Source: Actinomadura rayongensis (GTDB lineage: Bacteria; Actinomycetota; Actinomycetes; Streptosporangiales; Streptosporangiaceae). Taken from it: a stretch of 64,000 nucleotides of DNA. The stretch is from positions 311,325 to 375,324 of the forward strand of contig NZ_WUTW01000003.1 of assembly GCF_009831215.1 (NCBI RefSeq), written 5' to 3'. Of the stretch, positions 8,640 through 17,536 are shown in pieces. How positions within the stretch are numbered: position 1 is the first letter of the stretch; every line of letters begins with the position of its first letter. The notes under the pieces are model-generated. The model was not told the DNA's origin. It made no database searches and saw only the letters and a program-made list of their open reading frames with translations. Made by a program: the position numbers and the translations under genes.

Positions 8640-8663
8640 AGTGGCTCTACTGGCCAGGCCACT
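8640..8663. promoter_or_regulatory. Probable MocR operator
   Basis: AGTGGC, 12 nt, then GCCACT form a perfect hexamer inverted repeat, with a central TGGCCA palindrome at 8651-8656. It sits in the 68-nt divergent intergenic region. It covers the expected -35 position of the flavin-oxidase promoter, whose -10-like TAGCGT lies at 8671-8676. MocR proteins typically bind such sites and activate the divergent gene. Confidence 0.55.
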
Positions 8664-8683
8664 CGGGTTCTAGCGTAACCGTC

Positions 8684-9322
8684 ATGACGCCGCTTTCACC
8701 GACCGAACGGACCCGCATCCGCCGCCTTCCGGAACGCGGATCCGTTTCGCGCGAGGCCCTGTACCGCATCTTGGACGAGGGCCGCATCTGCCACCTCGGC
8801 GTGACGATCGACGGGACCCCGCGCGTCATCCCGACCGCCTACGGCCGCGCCGGCGACACCCTCTACCTGCACGGCTCGACCGGCGCCGTGAGCATGCGCG
8901 GCGCGACGGCCGACGTGTGCGTGACCGTGACGCTGCTGGACGGCCTCGTCCTCGCCCGCTCGCTGATGCACCACTCGATGAACTACCGCAGCGCGCTGAT
9001 CTTCGGCACGCCCCGGACCGTCACCGACCGGGCCGAGAAGCTCGCCGGACTCCGCGCGATCGTCGAGAACCTGGTGCCGGGCCGCTGGGACGAGGCGCGC
9101 GAGCCGTCCGCGAAGGAACTCGCCGCGACGGCCGTCCTCGCGCTGTCCCTCGCCGAGGCGTCGGTCAAGACGCGGCAGGGCCCGCCGAACGACGACGAGG
9201 CGGACCTAGCGCTGGACGCGTGGGCGGGCGTGGTGCCCGTCCGGACCGTCCTCGGCGACCCGTCCCCCGACCCGCTGCTGCGCCCCGGAACGCCCCTGCC
9301 CGCCGCGCTTTCGGGCGCCTGA
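8684..9322 (+). CDS. Pyridoxamine 5'-phosphate oxidase-family flavoprotein
   Basis: 212 residues with the split-barrel FMN-binding pattern of the Pyridox_ox_2 family: [11 protein letters not shown] near residue 35, then T-P-R-V-I-P-T-A-Y and L-Y-L-H-G-S-T-G. The [11 protein letters not shown] segment matches the FMN/heme-facing loop. These proteins bind FMN, F420 or heme, and few are true PdxH enzymes. It is divergent from the MocR regulator and is its likely target. No Shine-Dalgarno is present and the -10-like box ends about 8 nt before ATG, suggesting a leaderless transcript. Confidence 0.85.
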   Translation: MTPLSPTERTRIRRLPERGSVSREALYRILDEGRICHLGVTIDGTPRVIPTAYGRAGDTLYLHGSTGAVSMRGATADVCVTVTLLDGLVLARSLMHHSMNYRSALIFGTPRTVTDRAEKLAGLRAIVENLVPGRWDEAREPSAKELAATAVLALSLAEASVKTRQGPPNDDEADLALDAWAGVVPVRTVLGDPSPDPLLRPGTPLPAALSGA

Positions 9323-9458
9323 CGCCCGGCACGGCCGCTCCCGGTTCGGCGGAGGCATAACCTGGCCTGGTGACCATGTCCGCCGACGCCGGGCCGGGGC
9401 GTGCGCCCGGTCCCCGCCGTCGCGGCACGGCAGAGGATCGTCGCAGGTGAGAGGGCGC

Positions 9459-10073
9459 ATGACGAACGAGAAACTCGTGTGGGTGGACTGCGAGATGACG
9501 GGTCTCGACCTGCAGAACGACGCCCTGATCGAAATAGCGGTGCTCGTGACCGACAGCGAGCTGACGATTCTCGACGAGGGCATCGACATCGTCATCCGGC
9601 CGCCGGACGCCGCGCTGGCGCAGATGACGAAGGTCGTCCGGGACATGCACACCGCGTCCGGGCTGCTGGACGCCCTGCCGGGCGGCGTCCCGCTCGCCGA
9701 CGCCGAGGCCGAGGTCCTCGCCTACGTGAAGCGCTTCGTGAAGGACCCGAAGAAGGCGCCGCTGTGCGGCAACTCGATCGCGACGGACCGCTCGTTCCTG
9801 GCCCGCGACATGCCCGCCCTGGACGCGCACCTGCACTACCGGATGGTGGACGTCTCCTCCATCAAGGAGCTGGCGCGCCGCTGGTACCCCCGAGCCTACT
9901 TCGCGAGCCCGGCCAAAAAGGGCGGCCACCGCGCACTGGCCGACATCACCGAAAGCATCCAGGAGCTGCGCTACTACCGCTCATCGGTCTTCGTCCCACA
10001 GCCCGGCCCGGACTCCGAGACGGCCCGCGCCCTGGCCGCCGAAGCCATCGCCGCCACACCCCGCCCGGCCTAG
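9459..10073 (+). CDS. orn: Oligoribonuclease (DEDDh 3'-5' exonuclease)
   Basis: 204 residues, full length. It degrades 2-5-nt RNA (including pGpG) to mononucleotides. The catalytic acids are visible: D-C-E-M-T-G-L-D near residue 10, [10 protein letters not shown] in the middle, and H-R-A-L-A-D-I with the DEDDh histidine and aspartate toward the end. ATG at 9459 was chosen because GAGAGG lies about 6 nt upstream; the GTG at 9447 would add only four residues. It stands alone, followed closely by tRNA-His, which is a frequent actinobacterial neighbour of orn. Confidence 0.95.
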   Translation: MTNEKLVWVDCEMTGLDLQNDALIEIAVLVTDSELTILDEGIDIVIRPPDAALAQMTKVVRDMHTASGLLDALPGGVPLADAEAEVLAYVKRFVKDPKKAPLCGNSIATDRSFLARDMPALDAHLHYRMVDVSSIKELARRWYPRAYFASPAKKGGHRALADITESIQELRYYRSSVFVPQPGPDSETARALAAEAIAATPRPA

Positions 10074-10139
10074 AAACGCGGTGGCGCACCACCCCACCGG
10101 AGCCGCTACACTACTGGAAGCCGCGAACACGGCGGCCAC

Positions 10140-10213
10140 GGTGGGTGTAGCTCAGCTGGCAGAGCACTTGGTTGTGGTCCAAGATGTCGGGGGTTCAAGT
10201 CCCCTCACTCACC
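10140..10213 (+). tRNA. tRNA-His (GTG anticodon)
   Basis: A full cloverleaf. The anticodon stem CTTGG/CCAAG closes a 7-nt loop TTGTGGT with anticodon GTG; the T-arm contains GGTTCAAGTCC. A G at 10140 can pair with the discriminator C at 10213, the extra -1 G typical of tRNA-His. The 3' CCA is not encoded. Confidence 0.95.
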
Positions 10214-10227
10214 CCGAGTGAACAAAA

Positions 10228-10264
10228 CGAAGAGGGCCCGGTCGTCACGACCGGGCCCTCTTCG
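10228..10264 (+). terminator. Terminator after tRNA-His
   Basis: A perfect 17-bp inverted repeat with a 3-nt TCA loop begins 14 nt after the tRNA. The stem contains GAAGAGGGCCCGGTCG. Strong intrinsic-type hairpin. Confidence 0.85.
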
Positions 10265-10412
10265 CGTTCTTGGCCCGGTGCCCCCGCAGGCGCGATGACG
10301 GCCGACACTCAGCAGGCGGCCGTGCAGCGGGGCGCTTCTGCGCCGCGCTCCCGTGAAGGGCCTGGTCACCGTGCGGGCAGCCGGGCCCTTCGACGTGGCG
10401 GGCTCGTCCGCA

Positions 10413-11072
10413 TCACGTTGTTCTTGCCGACGGATACACGACGCGGCCTGTCGAGGTCGTCCGTATGGACGGTGCGGGCGCGGGCGGGGGCGGCGTGGAC
10501 AGGGTTTGCCAAGCGTCGCGGACCAGTTCGTGGAGGGGCTGGACCATGTGGGCGTGCAGGGCGCCGCGGGATCGGCTCGCGGTGACGCGGCGCTCGCGCC
10601 AGGTGCCGTCGGCGCCGCGGCTTCGGGCGTTCAGCGGAGGTCGGTGTTCGACCTGGACGAGATGTTCCAGTGCCAGGCCGACCACCTCGGGGTCCAGGCC
10701 GGTCACCGTGCGGCGGGGCGTCTGCGGCAGGGCGTCCACGAGCAGGGGCCAGCGGACGACGACGATCTTCTCCCAGAGTTCCGGCGGCACCGTCATGCCC
10801 AGGTGATGGCTCTCGCCGATCGGCAGGTCGCGGAGCCGTCGTCGGGCGTCACCGGTCTGGCCCACGTAGGCGAGGCCGACTCCGGAGACGTAGACGCCGT
10901 AGAGCACGGCTCCGTCGACTGCCGGGTGATCGCCGGACGGCTCGGTCAGGAGGCGGCCGATCTCGTGGGCGAACCGGTAGCGGCGGTCCTGCCAGCGGAT
11001 CAGGTCGTCCGTGCTTCCCACCAGGCGCGCCATCGCCGAGCGCCAGTTCTCGTACGGGTCCTCGTCGTCCAT
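10413..11072 (-). CDS. GIY-YIG-like domain protein
   Basis: About 219 residues from ATG at 11072, with GGAAAG upstream; a TTG at 11129 could extend it. The central block reads G-V-Y-V-S-G-V-G-L-A-Y-V-G-Q-T-G-D-A-R-R-R-L, which matches the two strands and the arginine helix of GIY-YIG endonuclease folds. A later E-H-L-V-Q-V-E-H may supply an acidic metal ligand. The C-terminal tail is Pro/Thr/Arg-rich. The substrate is unknown; such standalone proteins may be nucleases or DNA-binding relatives. It is convergent with the tRNA-His terminator. Confidence 0.6.
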   Translation of the reverse strand: MDDEDPYENWRSAMARLVGSTDDLIRWQDRRYRFAHEIGRLLTEPSGDHPAVDGAVLYGVYVSGVGLAYVGQTGDARRRLRDLPIGESHHLGMTVPPELWEKIVVVRWPLLVDALPQTPRRTVTGLDPEVVGLALEHLVQVEHRPPLNARSRGADGTWRERRVTASRSRGALHAHMVQPLHELVRDAWQTLSTPPPPAPAPSIRTTSTGRVVYPSARTT

Positions 11073-11145
11073 TCCGCTTTCCAGTCCGCCCGGCAGAAAG
11101 CGACCAGGGTTGCACAACCGCGTGTGCAAGACCTTCGGGCGGGAC

Positions 11146-12396
11146 TTAGAGGCGGACGACGACTAGGGCTATGTCGTCGGCGGCGCCGGTGGCGGGGACG
11201 AGGCGGTCGAGGAGGGTGTCGGCGAGGTCTTCGGCGGGGAGGGTGCGGCCTTCGGTGACGGCGTCGGTGAGGCGGGTCAGGCCGACGTCGATGTCCTCGT
11301 TCCGGCGTTCGATGAGGCCGTCGGTGTAGAGGACGAGGGTGTCGTCGGCGCCGTAGGCGAGGCTGGCCTGGGGTTGTGGGACGTCCTTGATGCGGACGCC
11401 TAGGGCCGGGTCGGTGGCCTGGTCGAGGAGTTCGTGGGTACCGTCCGCGTGGACGAGTACCGGCGGCGGGTGGCCCGCGCTGCTGTAGGTGATCACCTCG
11501 CTGCTGGTGTCGATCAGGACCTTTGCGGCTGTTGTCGCCATTGCGCCCTCTAGGGAGCGGGCGTAGAGGCCTAGGACGTCCAACGCCTGCGCGGGGCTTT
11601 GGAGGGCGCGGACGGCGGCGCTCAGGGCGCTGCGCAGCATGCCCATGACGGACGCCGCCTCCAGGCCGTGGCCGACGACGTCGCCGATGCCGACGGAGAA
11701 GCGGTCCGGGGAGAGGTCCACGACGTCGTACCAGTCGCCGCACACGTTGAGCGCCCCGGCGGCCGGACGGTACCGGACGGCGATGTCGCGGTGCCGGGCC
11801 AGGTCGGGCGCCTGCAGCATCGCCTCCTGGAGCGTCACGGCGACCTCCCGTTCCCGCGCGTGCGCCTCCTGCAGCTCCTCGTTCAGGCGCAGCAGCTCCC
11901 GCGCCCGCTCGAACCGCTCCCCCTCGGCCAGCGCGGGTTCGGAGCCGGGTTCGCCCGGTTCGCCGGCCAGGATGGGGGTGTCCGTGCCGTACCGGGCGAA
12001 CTCGGTCATGTCCTCGACGCGGTGCAGGATGCCGGTGATCGTCCCGTCCGACCCGAAGATCGGCGTGTTGTAGCCGGACCACCAGCGTTCCATCGCCTTC
12101 CCCGACGCGTCGCGCATCGGGACGTCGTAGCGCTGGAGCCCCATCGTGTCCGGCCGTCCGGTGGCGAGCACCCGGTGCAGCGAGGTGTCGAGGTTGCGCG
12201 CCCCGACGGCGCCGGGGTCGGCGGGGTTGGCGGGGAAGGCCTCGAAGATGTGCCTGCCCACCAGCTCCTCGCGCGGCAGCCCGGTGAGCTGCGTGTACGC
12301 CCGGTTGACGCACCTGATCACGAAGTCGGTGCCGAGGACCATGTACGGGTTGGGCGTCGCGAGGAAGATGTCCGCGTAATCGAGCTCCGATGCCAT
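11146..12396 (-). CDS. PAS-domain PP2C-type serine phosphatase (RsbU/SpoIIE-like)
   Basis: 416 residues. The N-terminal PAS domain (about 5-120) has F-L-A-T-P-N-P-Y-M-V-L and a W-W-S-G-Y-N-T-P-I-F core. A short helical linker (L-L-R-L-N-E-E-L-Q-E-A) leads to a SpoIIE phosphatase domain. The metal-binding aspartates appear in G-D-W-Y-D-V and I-G-D-V-V-G-H-G, and further on D-D-T-L-V-L-Y-T-D-G-L and A-A-D-D-I-A. Such proteins dephosphorylate anti-anti-sigma factors in partner-switching stress pathways, with PAS sensing the signal. ATG at 12396 has AAGGGGGA upstream. No anti-sigma partner is adjacent. Confidence 0.9.
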   Translation of the reverse strand: MASELDYADIFLATPNPYMVLGTDFVIRCVNRAYTQLTGLPREELVGRHIFEAFPANPADPGAVGARNLDTSLHRVLATGRPDTMGLQRYDVPMRDASGKAMERWWSGYNTPIFGSDGTITGILHRVEDMTEFARYGTDTPILAGEPGEPGSEPALAEGERFERARELLRLNEELQEAHAREREVAVTLQEAMLQAPDLARHRDIAVRYRPAAGALNVCGDWYDVVDLSPDRFSVGIGDVVGHGLEAASVMGMLRSALSAAVRALQSPAQALDVLGLYARSLEGAMATTAAKVLIDTSSEVITYSSAGHPPPVLVHADGTHELLDQATDPALGVRIKDVPQPQASLAYGADDTLVLYTDGLIERRNEDIDVGLTRLTDAVTEGRTLPAEDLADTLLDRLVPATGAADDIALVVVRL

Positions 12397-12603
12397 CTCG
12401 TATCCCCCTTCCCTGTCCTTCCTGCTCGGCCGTCGCCTCAAACGACGCTCCACGCTCCCGGGGAACGCCACGTTTTCCTCACTCGTCCGCACATTTGCGG
12501 GATCCACTCGTGCGCGGACGTCACTAGCCGTGCGCCCGGCTTACGGGCGACCGTTTTCCTCTGACCGGATCCACCCCTCCGGTCCCGCTCCCGTGGAGAG
12601 ACG

Positions 12604-13836
12604 ATGAGACGCAGACTCGGCCGGGCGGTCCTCGCCCTCGCGCTGGCCGCCGGGTCGTCGCTGGCCGCGGCGGTGCCGGCCGCCGCCGCGCCCGTGTGCC
12701 GCGCGGGCGCCGAGGAGGTCATGACGCCGCCGGAGGCGATCATCGGCGACCCGGGCGAAGTCCTCGCGTGCCGGACGGTGACGCTGCGCGCGGGCGTGAA
12801 GGCCCACGCGTGGCAGGTGCAGTACGTGTCGACGGACCTGCGCGGGCAGAAGATCGCGGTGTCGGGGACGATCGCCGTCCCGGACGCCCCGTGGACCGGC
12901 CCCGGCGTGCGCCCGGTCGTCGCGCACGCGTCCGCCGCGACGGGCCTCGGCACCGCCTGCGCTCCGTCGCGCGGGCCCGGGACGGACCTGGCCCCCTACC
13001 TGCGGGCCGGCTACGCGGTCGCCGCGACGGACGGCGTCGGCTTCCTGAAGGGCCAGACGCACACGTCCCTGGCGGGCGTCAACGCGGGCCATGCGCTGCT
13101 GGACGCGGCCCGGACGGCGTTCCGGCTCCCCGGCACGGGCCTGGTCCCCGTGGCGGCCGTCGGCCTCGCCGGGTACTCCGAGGGCGGGGCGGCGGCGCTG
13201 TGGGCGGCGCAGCTCGCGACCTCGTACGCGCCGGACGTCAACGTCGTCGGCGCGGCGGCGGGCGGCGTCCCCGGCGACCTGCGCACGACCGCCGCCGCGC
13301 TGGACGGCGGCCTGTTCGCGGGCCTGCTCGCCGAGGCCGTCGCGGGGCTGAGCGCGGCCTACCCGTCGATGCCGTTCACCGAACTGCTCGACGACCGGGG
13401 CCGCGCGGCGATGGCGGACGTCCGGACGACCTGCCTGCCCGCCGCGCTCTCCGGCTTCTACTTCGCCAAGATCGAGGACATCACCGCGGGCCGCCTGACC
13501 CTGGACCGCCTCTACGACCTCGACGGCCCCGACGGGCGGACGTGGGGTCAGATCATCGACGACCAGCGGCTCGGCGTGAACGTCGGCCGCCGCGGGTCGG
13601 GCGCGAAGTACACCGTGCCGTTCCCCGTCCTGCAGTACCGGGGGACGGCGGACGAGGTCGTCCCCACGTCCGTCGAGGACGCCACGGCCGCCGCGTACTG
13701 CAAAGCGGGTATCACGACCCGGTACCGCACGGACTACGACGGCGGCCACTTCCAGACCGCGGGCCTCGCGGCGAACGACGTCGCGGCGTGGCTCGGCGAC
13801 CGGTTCGCCGGGCTGCCCGCCACCGGGACGTGCTGA
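12604..13836 (+). CDS. Secreted lipase (secretory lipase / LIP family alpha/beta-hydrolase)
   Basis: 410 residues with a typical signal peptide: MRRR basic start, Ala/Leu core, cleavage near A-A-A-A-P. The nucleophile elbow is G-Y-S-E-G-G, the acid is in G-T-A-D-E-V-V-P, and the histidine in D-G-G-H-F. This order and spacing fit the secretory lipase family (PF03583) of mycolata and streptomycetes, which hydrolyse extracellular glycerides or esters. Five or more cysteines suggest disulfides. GGAGAG lies 5 nt before ATG. It is convergent with the VOC gene, with stop codons 2 nt apart. Confidence 0.88.
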   Translation: MRRRLGRAVLALALAAGSSLAAAVPAAAAPVCRAGAEEVMTPPEAIIGDPGEVLACRTVTLRAGVKAHAWQVQYVSTDLRGQKIAVSGTIAVPDAPWTGPGVRPVVAHASAATGLGTACAPSRGPGTDLAPYLRAGYAVAATDGVGFLKGQTHTSLAGVNAGHALLDAARTAFRLPGTGLVPVAAVGLAGYSEGGAAALWAAQLATSYAPDVNVVGAAAGGVPGDLRTTAAALDGGLFAGLLAEAVAGLSAAYPSMPFTELLDDRGRAAMADVRTTCLPAALSGFYFAKIEDITAGRLTLDRLYDLDGPDGRTWGQIIDDQRLGVNVGRRGSGAKYTVPFPVLQYRGTADEVVPTSVEDATAAAYCKAGITTRYRTDYDGGHFQTAGLAANDVAAWLGDRFAGLPATGTC

Positions 13837-13837
13837 G

Positions 13838-14347
13838 TCACGGACGGTGCCGGCGCAGGTCCGTCGTCTCTTCGTACGGCTGCGGGTCGGGGTAGGTGAG
13901 GAGTTCGAGCGTCCCGCCCCACGGCGTCCGCGCGTACCAGAACCGGTTGCGTGGACCCGACTCAGGCCCGGGCAGCGGACGCGGATCGCCGAGCGGAATG
14001 CCGCCCGCCCGGCTGACGCGCGCCGCCGCCGCGTCGAGGTCGTCCACGTAGAACGCGACGTGCTGCCAGCCGAGGTCGCTCGGGACGGCCGGGTCGCGCC
14101 GCCGGGGCGTCCGGAACTCGAACAGCTCGATGCCGGGCCCGTTGGGGAGGGCGAGCATCCGGATGGCGACCTCGGCCGTCCCGGCGGGCACGCCGAGCCG
14201 CCGCTCGGTGTCCGGCCCGCCGACCGGGCCGTCGTCGCGGCGCAGCGTGTCGTACAGGACGGCCGCGTCGAACGCCTCGACGAAGAACCGGGTCGCCGCG
14301 TCGAGATCCGGGACGGTCACCCCGATGTGGTCGATGCCTCGGGACAC
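13838..14347 (-). CDS. VOC (glyoxalase/dioxygenase superfamily) protein
   Basis: 169 residues with the paired beta-alpha-beta-beta-beta repeats of the VOC fold. The first repeat opens I-D-H-I-G-V-T-V-P-D-L-D and the second G-W-Q-H-V-A-F-Y-V-D-D-L-D. Candidate metal ligands are the histidines in D-H-I and Q-H-V and glutamates in I-E-L-F-E and L-E-L-L. GTG at 14347 was chosen with GGGGAG about 10 nt upstream. The reaction cannot be specified. Confidence 0.8.
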   Translation of the reverse strand: MSRGIDHIGVTVPDLDAATRFFVEAFDAAVLYDTLRRDDGPVGGPDTERRLGVPAGTAEVAIRMLALPNGPGIELFEFRTPRRRDPAVPSDLGWQHVAFYVDDLDAAAARVSRAGGIPLGDPRPLPGPESGPRNRFWYARTPWGGTLELLTYPDPQPYEETTDLRRHRP

Positions 14348-14462
14348 GCTGGCATGCTCCCCGTTCCCCCGTCCGGCCGAACCGCCATTGTCCCAGGTCA
14401 CGCCGCACCATGACCGGCTTTTGGCGAGATTCCCGGCGGCCGGGACGGTACGGTCGTCGGCC

Positions 14463-15095
14463 ATGCCCGAAGATTCCGTGCGCGCCGCCTACGACGCCAT
14501 CGCGCTCCCCTATTCCGAGATGTTCCGCACCGTCCTGGAGGACCGTCGGGCCGACCGGGCCTCGCTCGCCCTGTTCGCCGAACTGGCACGCGGCGACGGC
14601 CCGGTCGCCGACGTCGGCAGCGGCCCCGGCCGCGTGACCGCCTTCCTGCGCGGGCTCGGCTGCGACGTGACGGGCATCGACCTGTCGCCGGAGATGGTCG
14701 CGCTCGCGAGCCGGACGTTCCCCGACATCCCGTTCCGCCAGGGCACCATGACCGCGCTGGACCTCCCCGACGGCGCGCTCGGCGGCCTGCTCGCCTGGTA
14801 CTCGGTCATCCACGTCGACCCGGACGCGGTGCCCACGGCGTTCGCCGAGTTCCACCGCGTCCTGAAGCCGGGCGGGCACCTGATGGTCGGCTTCCAGGTC
14901 GGCGAGAAGCCGCAGCGGTACGAGCAGCCGTTCGACCGGCCCTTCCCGCTCGTCTTCCACCGCCTCGACCCCGACCGCGTCACCGCACAGCTCGAAGCGG
15001 CGGGCTTCACGGTCCTGGTCCGGACGATCCGGGCGCCCGAAGGCACGGAGCCCGTCCCGCAGGCGCACCTGCTGGCGCGGCGCATGAACCGGTAG
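14463..15095 (+). CDS. Class I SAM-dependent methyltransferase
   Basis: 210 residues from ATG at 14463. It has the Rossmann SAM site V-A-D-V-G-S-G-P-G-R-V, acidic G-I-D-L-S-P-E-M, the G-T-M-T-A-L-D-L-P segment and the post-motif R-V-L-K-P-G-G-H-L, all typical of the UbiE/Methyltransf_25 class. No clear Shine-Dalgarno is present. The methyl acceptor is unknown; small soluble methyltransferases of this type modify metabolites. It may share a transcript with the next oxidoreductase (50-nt gap). Confidence 0.85.
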   Translation: MPEDSVRAAYDAIALPYSEMFRTVLEDRRADRASLALFAELARGDGPVADVGSGPGRVTAFLRGLGCDVTGIDLSPEMVALASRTFPDIPFRQGTMTALDLPDGALGGLLAWYSVIHVDPDAVPTAFAEFHRVLKPGGHLMVGFQVGEKPQRYEQPFDRPFPLVFHRLDPDRVTAQLEAAGFTVLVRTIRAPEGTEPVPQAHLLARRMNR

Positions 15096-15144
15096 CGCGA
15101 CGGGTAGGCGCGGCGCCACGTCGCACGTGGATCGGGGGATCACC

Positions 15145-16083
15145 ATGCGAGCCATCACCGTGGCCGAGTACGGGGCGACTCCGTCGCTGATGAACCTGCC
15201 GGAGCCCGAGCCGGGACCGGGCGAGGTCCAGATCGAGCTGGTGGCGGCGGGCCTGAACCCGCTGGACTGGAAGATCGCCGACGGGATGCGCAAGGACGTG
15301 CCGGACGTGCGGTTCCCGCTGGTCCTCGGCACGGACGGCGCGGGCGTCGTGACGGCCGCCGGGTCCGACGACACGCGCCTCAAGGTCGGCGACCGCGTGT
15401 TCGGAGCGTTCCACGGCGCCGTCCGGGGCCAGGGCACCTACGCCGAGTTCACCGTGGCGGGGCCGGACGACGCGGTCGCCGTGATGCCCGAAGAGATGCC
15501 CTATGTGCTGGCCGCCGCGCTCCCGACGGCGGGCGTCGCGGCGGTCGAGCTGGTGGACGACGTCGGCATCGCCGAGGGCCAGACGATCCTCGTCATCGGC
15601 GCGTCCGGCGGCGTCGGGCAGAACGCGGTGCAGCTCGCCGCCGCGCGCGGGGCGGACGTCGTCGCGACGGCCCGTCCGGACGCCGCCGACCGGATGCGCG
15701 ACCTCGGCGCCGCGACCGTCGTGGACCACCAGGACGACCTGAACGCCCAGGTCCTGGCCCAGCACGGCGAAGTCGATACGATCATCGACCTGGTCAACGG
15801 CCCGTCCGCGACCGAGCACGTCGCGGGCCTGCTCAAGCCCGGCGGGACCTACCTGTCGACGGTCCACGCCGTGAACCCCGACGCGATGGACGCGCGGGGC
15901 CTGCGCGGCGTCAACTTCGAGACGCGCGGCGGCACGGCGGCGGTGGAGCACGTCGCGGCGCTGGTCGAGGCGGGCGACCTGCGGGTGGCGATCCACGCGG
16001 AGCCGCCGCTGGAGGAGGCTCCGGCCGCGCTCGCCGAGAGCCGCAAGGGGCACGCCGACGGCAAGACCGTCATCCGCATCTGA
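15145..16083 (+). CDS. NADP-dependent oxidoreductase, quinone-oxidoreductase-like MDR
   Basis: 312 residues, the medium-chain dehydrogenase/reductase fold without structural zinc. The GroES-like half has G-L-N-P-L-D-W-K and G-T-D-G-A-G-V-V; the Rossmann half has V-I-G-A-S-G-G-V-G-Q, typical of NADPH-binding quinone reductases. ATG at 15145 has GGGGGAT about 6 nt before it. Substrate unknown. A distant paralogue lies at 21296-22252. Confidence 0.88.
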   Translation: MRAITVAEYGATPSLMNLPEPEPGPGEVQIELVAAGLNPLDWKIADGMRKDVPDVRFPLVLGTDGAGVVTAAGSDDTRLKVGDRVFGAFHGAVRGQGTYAEFTVAGPDDAVAVMPEEMPYVLAAALPTAGVAAVELVDDVGIAEGQTILVIGASGGVGQNAVQLAAARGADVVATARPDAADRMRDLGAATVVDHQDDLNAQVLAQHGEVDTIIDLVNGPSATEHVAGLLKPGGTYLSTVHAVNPDAMDARGLRGVNFETRGGTAAVEHVAALVEAGDLRVAIHAEPPLEEAPAALAESRKGHADGKTVIRI

Positions 16084-16159
16084 CCCCGAAACCACTCCGC
16101 ACGCTGCGTGACCGCTCCTAAACTCTGTGTGACAGCACGTTCACGGAACGGGAGCGCAG

Positions 16160-17536
16160 ATGACGGAGCACGGCGTACGAGGGCTCGACGTGGGCGAACC
16201 GGCGCCGGCCGCGCCCGACGACCTGCCCCTGGTGGACCCCCGGCGGCGCATGAGCGGCCGGCCGGGCTCGTCGCCGGTCCTCGCGACCGCCTACGACGAG
16301 GTGTGCGAGCGCGTCGCCGACGAGGCGCTGATGCAGATCTCCGAGCCGGGCGCGCCGCGCGTGCCGTTCCCCGTCCGGCCCGTGGTGTCGGTGCTGCACC
16401 CGCGCGCGGAGCCGGAGCTGCGGCGGCGCGTCCAGAGCGTGGTCGGGTCGCTGGAGAAGCTCGTCCGGGCGTATCCGGACGATCCCGAACTGCAGGACTT
16501 CCTGGCCGTCCCCGAGACGCTGCACCGCTGGATCATGCGCGGCCAGGCCGCCGGACGCCTCGGGATCGACTACTGCCGCCTCGACCTGCTCGGCGCCACC
16601 CTCGGCACGGCCCGCGTGCTGGAGTTCAACCCGAGCAGCCCCGGCGGCGTGATCTCCACGGGGATGCTGAACCGGTTCTGGCGCGAGTCGTCGCTCGCGC
16701 CCGTCCTCGCCGCGTGGGCTCCCGCGCCCGCGCCGTTCGAGGGCGAGCACTGGTTCGCCGACTGGCTGCTCGGCTTCGGCCGGTCGCGCGGCGTGCCCGA
16801 CGACGGACGTCCCATCGGGCTGTTCCACGCGAGCAAGAGCACGAAGTTCGAGCTGGACCTCGTCGCGCGGCAGCTCGCGGCGCGCGGGCGCGAGACCGTC
16901 TTCATCCGGGCCGACGACGCGGACGCGGCCCGCGACGTCCGGCTCGGCTACTTCAAGTTCATCCCGATGGAGCTGGACGAGGTCCCCGGCTGGGACCGCT
17001 TCTGCGCACGCCTCCTGGACGGGACGATCGCCGCGCCCAACCCGCTCGGCGCCCGCTGGGTCGCGGAGAACAAGCTGTGCCTGGCCGCGCTGTCGGACCC
17101 CCGGTTCCGGCGGCTGTTCGACCCGGCCGAGATTGCGCACCTGGACGCGCTCGTCCCCTACGGTCGCAAGCTCGGCGACGGCATCGACGCGGCCGAGGTG
17201 CTGCGGCGGCGCGACGAGCTGGTCCTCAAGGCGCCGTACAGCTTCCACGGCCGGGACGTCCACCTCGGCGCCGAGTGCGACCCCGACGCCTGGGAGCGGA
17301 TCGTGACGGCGCACCGGGGCTGGCTCGTCCAGGAGCGCGTCCAGGCCGGCGCGGTCGACGCCGACGACGGCACCTACCTGCACGACCTGGTCGCGCCCGT
17401 CCTGGACGGCCGGGTGATCGGCTACTCGGCGCGGATGAGCGCCGGGCCCGTGCTCAACGGGGCGCGCGGCGGCGGCGCCTACGCGATCTTCGGCCCGCAC
17501 CCGCTGGGGAACGCGGTGCCCTCACCCCTGCGCTGA
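16160..17536 (+). CDS. Circularly permuted ATP-grasp-like protein (glutathionylspermidine-synthase-like)
   Basis: 458 residues. The order of blocks resembles permuted ATP-grasp proteins: a central C-R-L-D-L-L-G with R-V-L-E-F-N-P-S-S-P-G-G, then late lysine and glutamate strands (V-L-K-A-P-Y-S-F-H-G-R-D and L-V-Q-E-R-V) and a closing R-M-S-A-G-P-V-L-N. These would bind ATP and magnesium and form an amide or related bond between a carboxylate and an amine. The substrate pair is unknown. It is convergent with DUF6875 and MFS genes and overlaps the DUF6875 gene by 15 nt, so a shared function (an exported amide product) is possible but not shown. Confidence 0.65.
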   Translation: MTEHGVRGLDVGEPAPAAPDDLPLVDPRRRMSGRPGSSPVLATAYDEVCERVADEALMQISEPGAPRVPFPVRPVVSVLHPRAEPELRRRVQSVVGSLEKLVRAYPDDPELQDFLAVPETLHRWIMRGQAAGRLGIDYCRLDLLGATLGTARVLEFNPSSPGGVISTGMLNRFWRESSLAPVLAAWAPAPAPFEGEHWFADWLLGFGRSRGVPDDGRPIGLFHASKSTKFELDLVARQLAARGRETVFIRADDADAARDVRLGYFKFIPMELDEVPGWDRFCARLLDGTIAAPNPLGARWVAENKLCLAALSDPRFRRLFDPAEIAHLDALVPYGRKLGDGIDAAEVLRRRDELVLKAPYSFHGRDVHLGAECDPDAWERIVTAHRGWLVQERVQAGAVDADDGTYLHDLVAPVLDGRVIGYSARMSAGPVLNGARGGGAYAIFGPHPLGNAVPSPLR

